Source: Microcaldota archaeon (GTDB taxonomy: Archaea > Micrarchaeota > Micrarchaeia > Micrarchaeales > Micrarchaeaceae). From it: a stretch of DNA of 49,145 nt. Every line of letters starts with the position of its first letter. The first letter of the stretch is position 1. The position numbers and the translations under genes are program-made. Where the stretch lies: positions 1 through 49,145 of the forward strand of contig JASHRG010000020.1 in the NCBI GenBank assembly GCA_030037495.1, in the 5' to 3' direction. The notes below the pieces were generated by a model, which ran no database searches, was not told the DNA's origin, and saw only the letters and a program-made list of their open reading frames with translations. Below are positions 48,325 to 49,145 of the stretch, piece by piece.

Positions 48325-49145
48325 TCACAGGAGGAATTCATCATACGTTGTTCTTTTGCCTATTTCACCAACCATGTTCTTGTCAAGCAGTTTCTTTGCC
48401 TCAAAGTTCTGGTAGTTGCCAAGCAGCCAGCCAAGCTTCACGTATGCGGTTTCAGTAGTCATGTCTTCGCAGTGGATTGCGCCGGCATCAGATAACAACC
48501 TTAGGTTTCTGTAGACTCTCGGGTTTACCCTGCCGTAGGCGCACTGGGAGGTTATTCCCATTACCATCCCATCCATAACAGCATTCTTGACGTAAGGGAT
48601 CCACATCCTGCCCAGCTGTGTCGTCGAAACAGGAATATGCCCAAGGCCGGTGCCCTCAAGTATCAGTCCGCGGTAACCCTTGTCAGAGTAATACTGGATT
48701 ATTTCAGGATCAGAATTCGGAAACACCTTGACTATTGCGGTTCTTGGCTCAAACTTTGTCATTGCCGTGACCTTGTTCTTCGTTGTTGTGATTTTTTTGT
48801 AACTGCTGTTATAAGAGATCTCGCCTTTTGTTCCCACATAAGCTATCGCGCGGTCATTTATCGGCCTAAACGCGTCCCTTCTTGACGTGTGCATTTTTCT
48901 TGCCCTGACTCCCCTTATGAAGTGCATCTTCTCATCTGAGCTTGAGCTGTGCATGCATATGCCAACCTCGGCTATGTCTGATTGTGCGGCTATCCTTGTG
49001 GCAGCCGCAAGGTTGAGGAATGCATCGCTAGATCCACGGTCTCCGCTTCTCTGCGACCCTGTGAATACTACCGGCGCATTCAGGTTTTTGAGCATGAAGC
49101 TGAGCGCAGCTGCAGAATAATGCATTATGTCGGTTCCGTGTGCTA
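48325..49145 (-). CDS. gatD: Glutamyl-tRNA(Gln) amidotransferase subunit D, N-terminal part outside the window
   Basis: About 273 codons of the asparaginase-like subunit that frees ammonia from Gln or Asn. The visible part starts just after the window edge with AHGTDIMHYSAAALSF, containing the catalytic HGTD motif of type I/II asparaginases, then VVFTGSQRSGDRGSSDA and GLILEGTGLGHIPV. The C-terminal GWLLGNYQNFEAKKLLDKNM is typical of GatD. It is upstream of and coupled to gatE. Confidence 0.95.
   Translation of the reverse strand, partial: AHGTDIMHYSAAALSFMLKNLNAPVVFTGSQRSGDRGSSDAFLNLAAATRIAAQSDIAEVGICMHSSSSDEKMHFIRGVRARKMHTSRRDAFRPINDRAIAYVGTKGEISYNSSYKKITTTKNKVTAMTKFEPRTAIVKVFPNSDPEIIQYYSDKGYRGLILEGTGLGHIPVSTTQLGRMWIPYVKNAVMDGMVMGITSQCAYGRVNPRVYRNLRLLSDAGAIHCEDMTTETAYVKLGWLLGNYQNFEAKKLLDKNMVGEIGKRTTYDEFLL

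Overview
The window is archaeal and most likely comes from an ultrasmall, acid-mine-type member of the Micrarchaeota (DPANN, ARMAN-like lineage). Evidence for Archaea includes the spc-type ribosomal protein order with eS4, eL32 and eL19; RNase P protein Rnp1/Rpp29; RNA polymerase subunit L next to exosome subunit Csl4; GatD/GatE; archaeal TyrRS, CCA-adding enzyme and Trm1; class III (archaeal type IV pilin) signal peptides; GGTGA-type ribosome binding sites; and TATA boxes about 25 bases before leaderless-looking starts. The Micrarchaeota assignment is an inference from gene content and one oddly interrupted tRNA. No search was run.

Layout. Positions 1-2250 are an AT-rich accessory strip: a cut-off VapB-like antitoxin, a small Cys/His-rich reading frame, a Fic protein behind a four-site operator array, two 60-base direct repeats, and a cupin-like unknown. 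Positions 2349-9954 are housekeeping: tRNA-Ala, CCA-adding enzyme, Fap7-like kinase, DUF357, Trm1, a zinc-ribbon protein, a GNAT plus C39-like pair, an interrupted tRNA-Leu, a Nudix hydrolase, TyrRS and tRNA-Thr. Positions 9996-16620 hold two large pilin-like surface proteins around KsgA, a UPF0173 hydrolase and a three-gene RCK (TrkA-N) operon. Positions 16658-18136 are an AT-rich islet (VapBC and a multi-TM protein) bounded by a repeat of the tRNA-Gln 3' end.

Positions 18250-34566 are the most distinctive part. A plus-strand set encodes a site-2 protease, an HTH/coiled-coil protein, a secretion ATPase, a disordered adaptor-like protein and two GspF/TadC membrane platforms. It faces a minus-strand cluster of five N-terminally anchored proteins carrying LamG and propeller domains. 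Together these look like a type IV filament or secretion apparatus with very large, lectin-like subunits.

Positions 34612-41501 are rpoL, csl4, twelve ribosomal proteins and rnp1, tightly packed on the minus strand. The right end holds a DUF373 membrane protein, the repair factor NreA, a CAP-domain surface protein, an Xaa-Pro dipeptidase, GatE and the C-terminal part of GatD.

Much of the window serves tRNA maturation and charging (CCA addition, G26 methylation, Tyr charging, Gln-tRNA amidation, RNase P) and ribosome assembly. The surface-filament genes make up most of the rest. No CRISPR array, rRNA, transposase or replication origin was seen.
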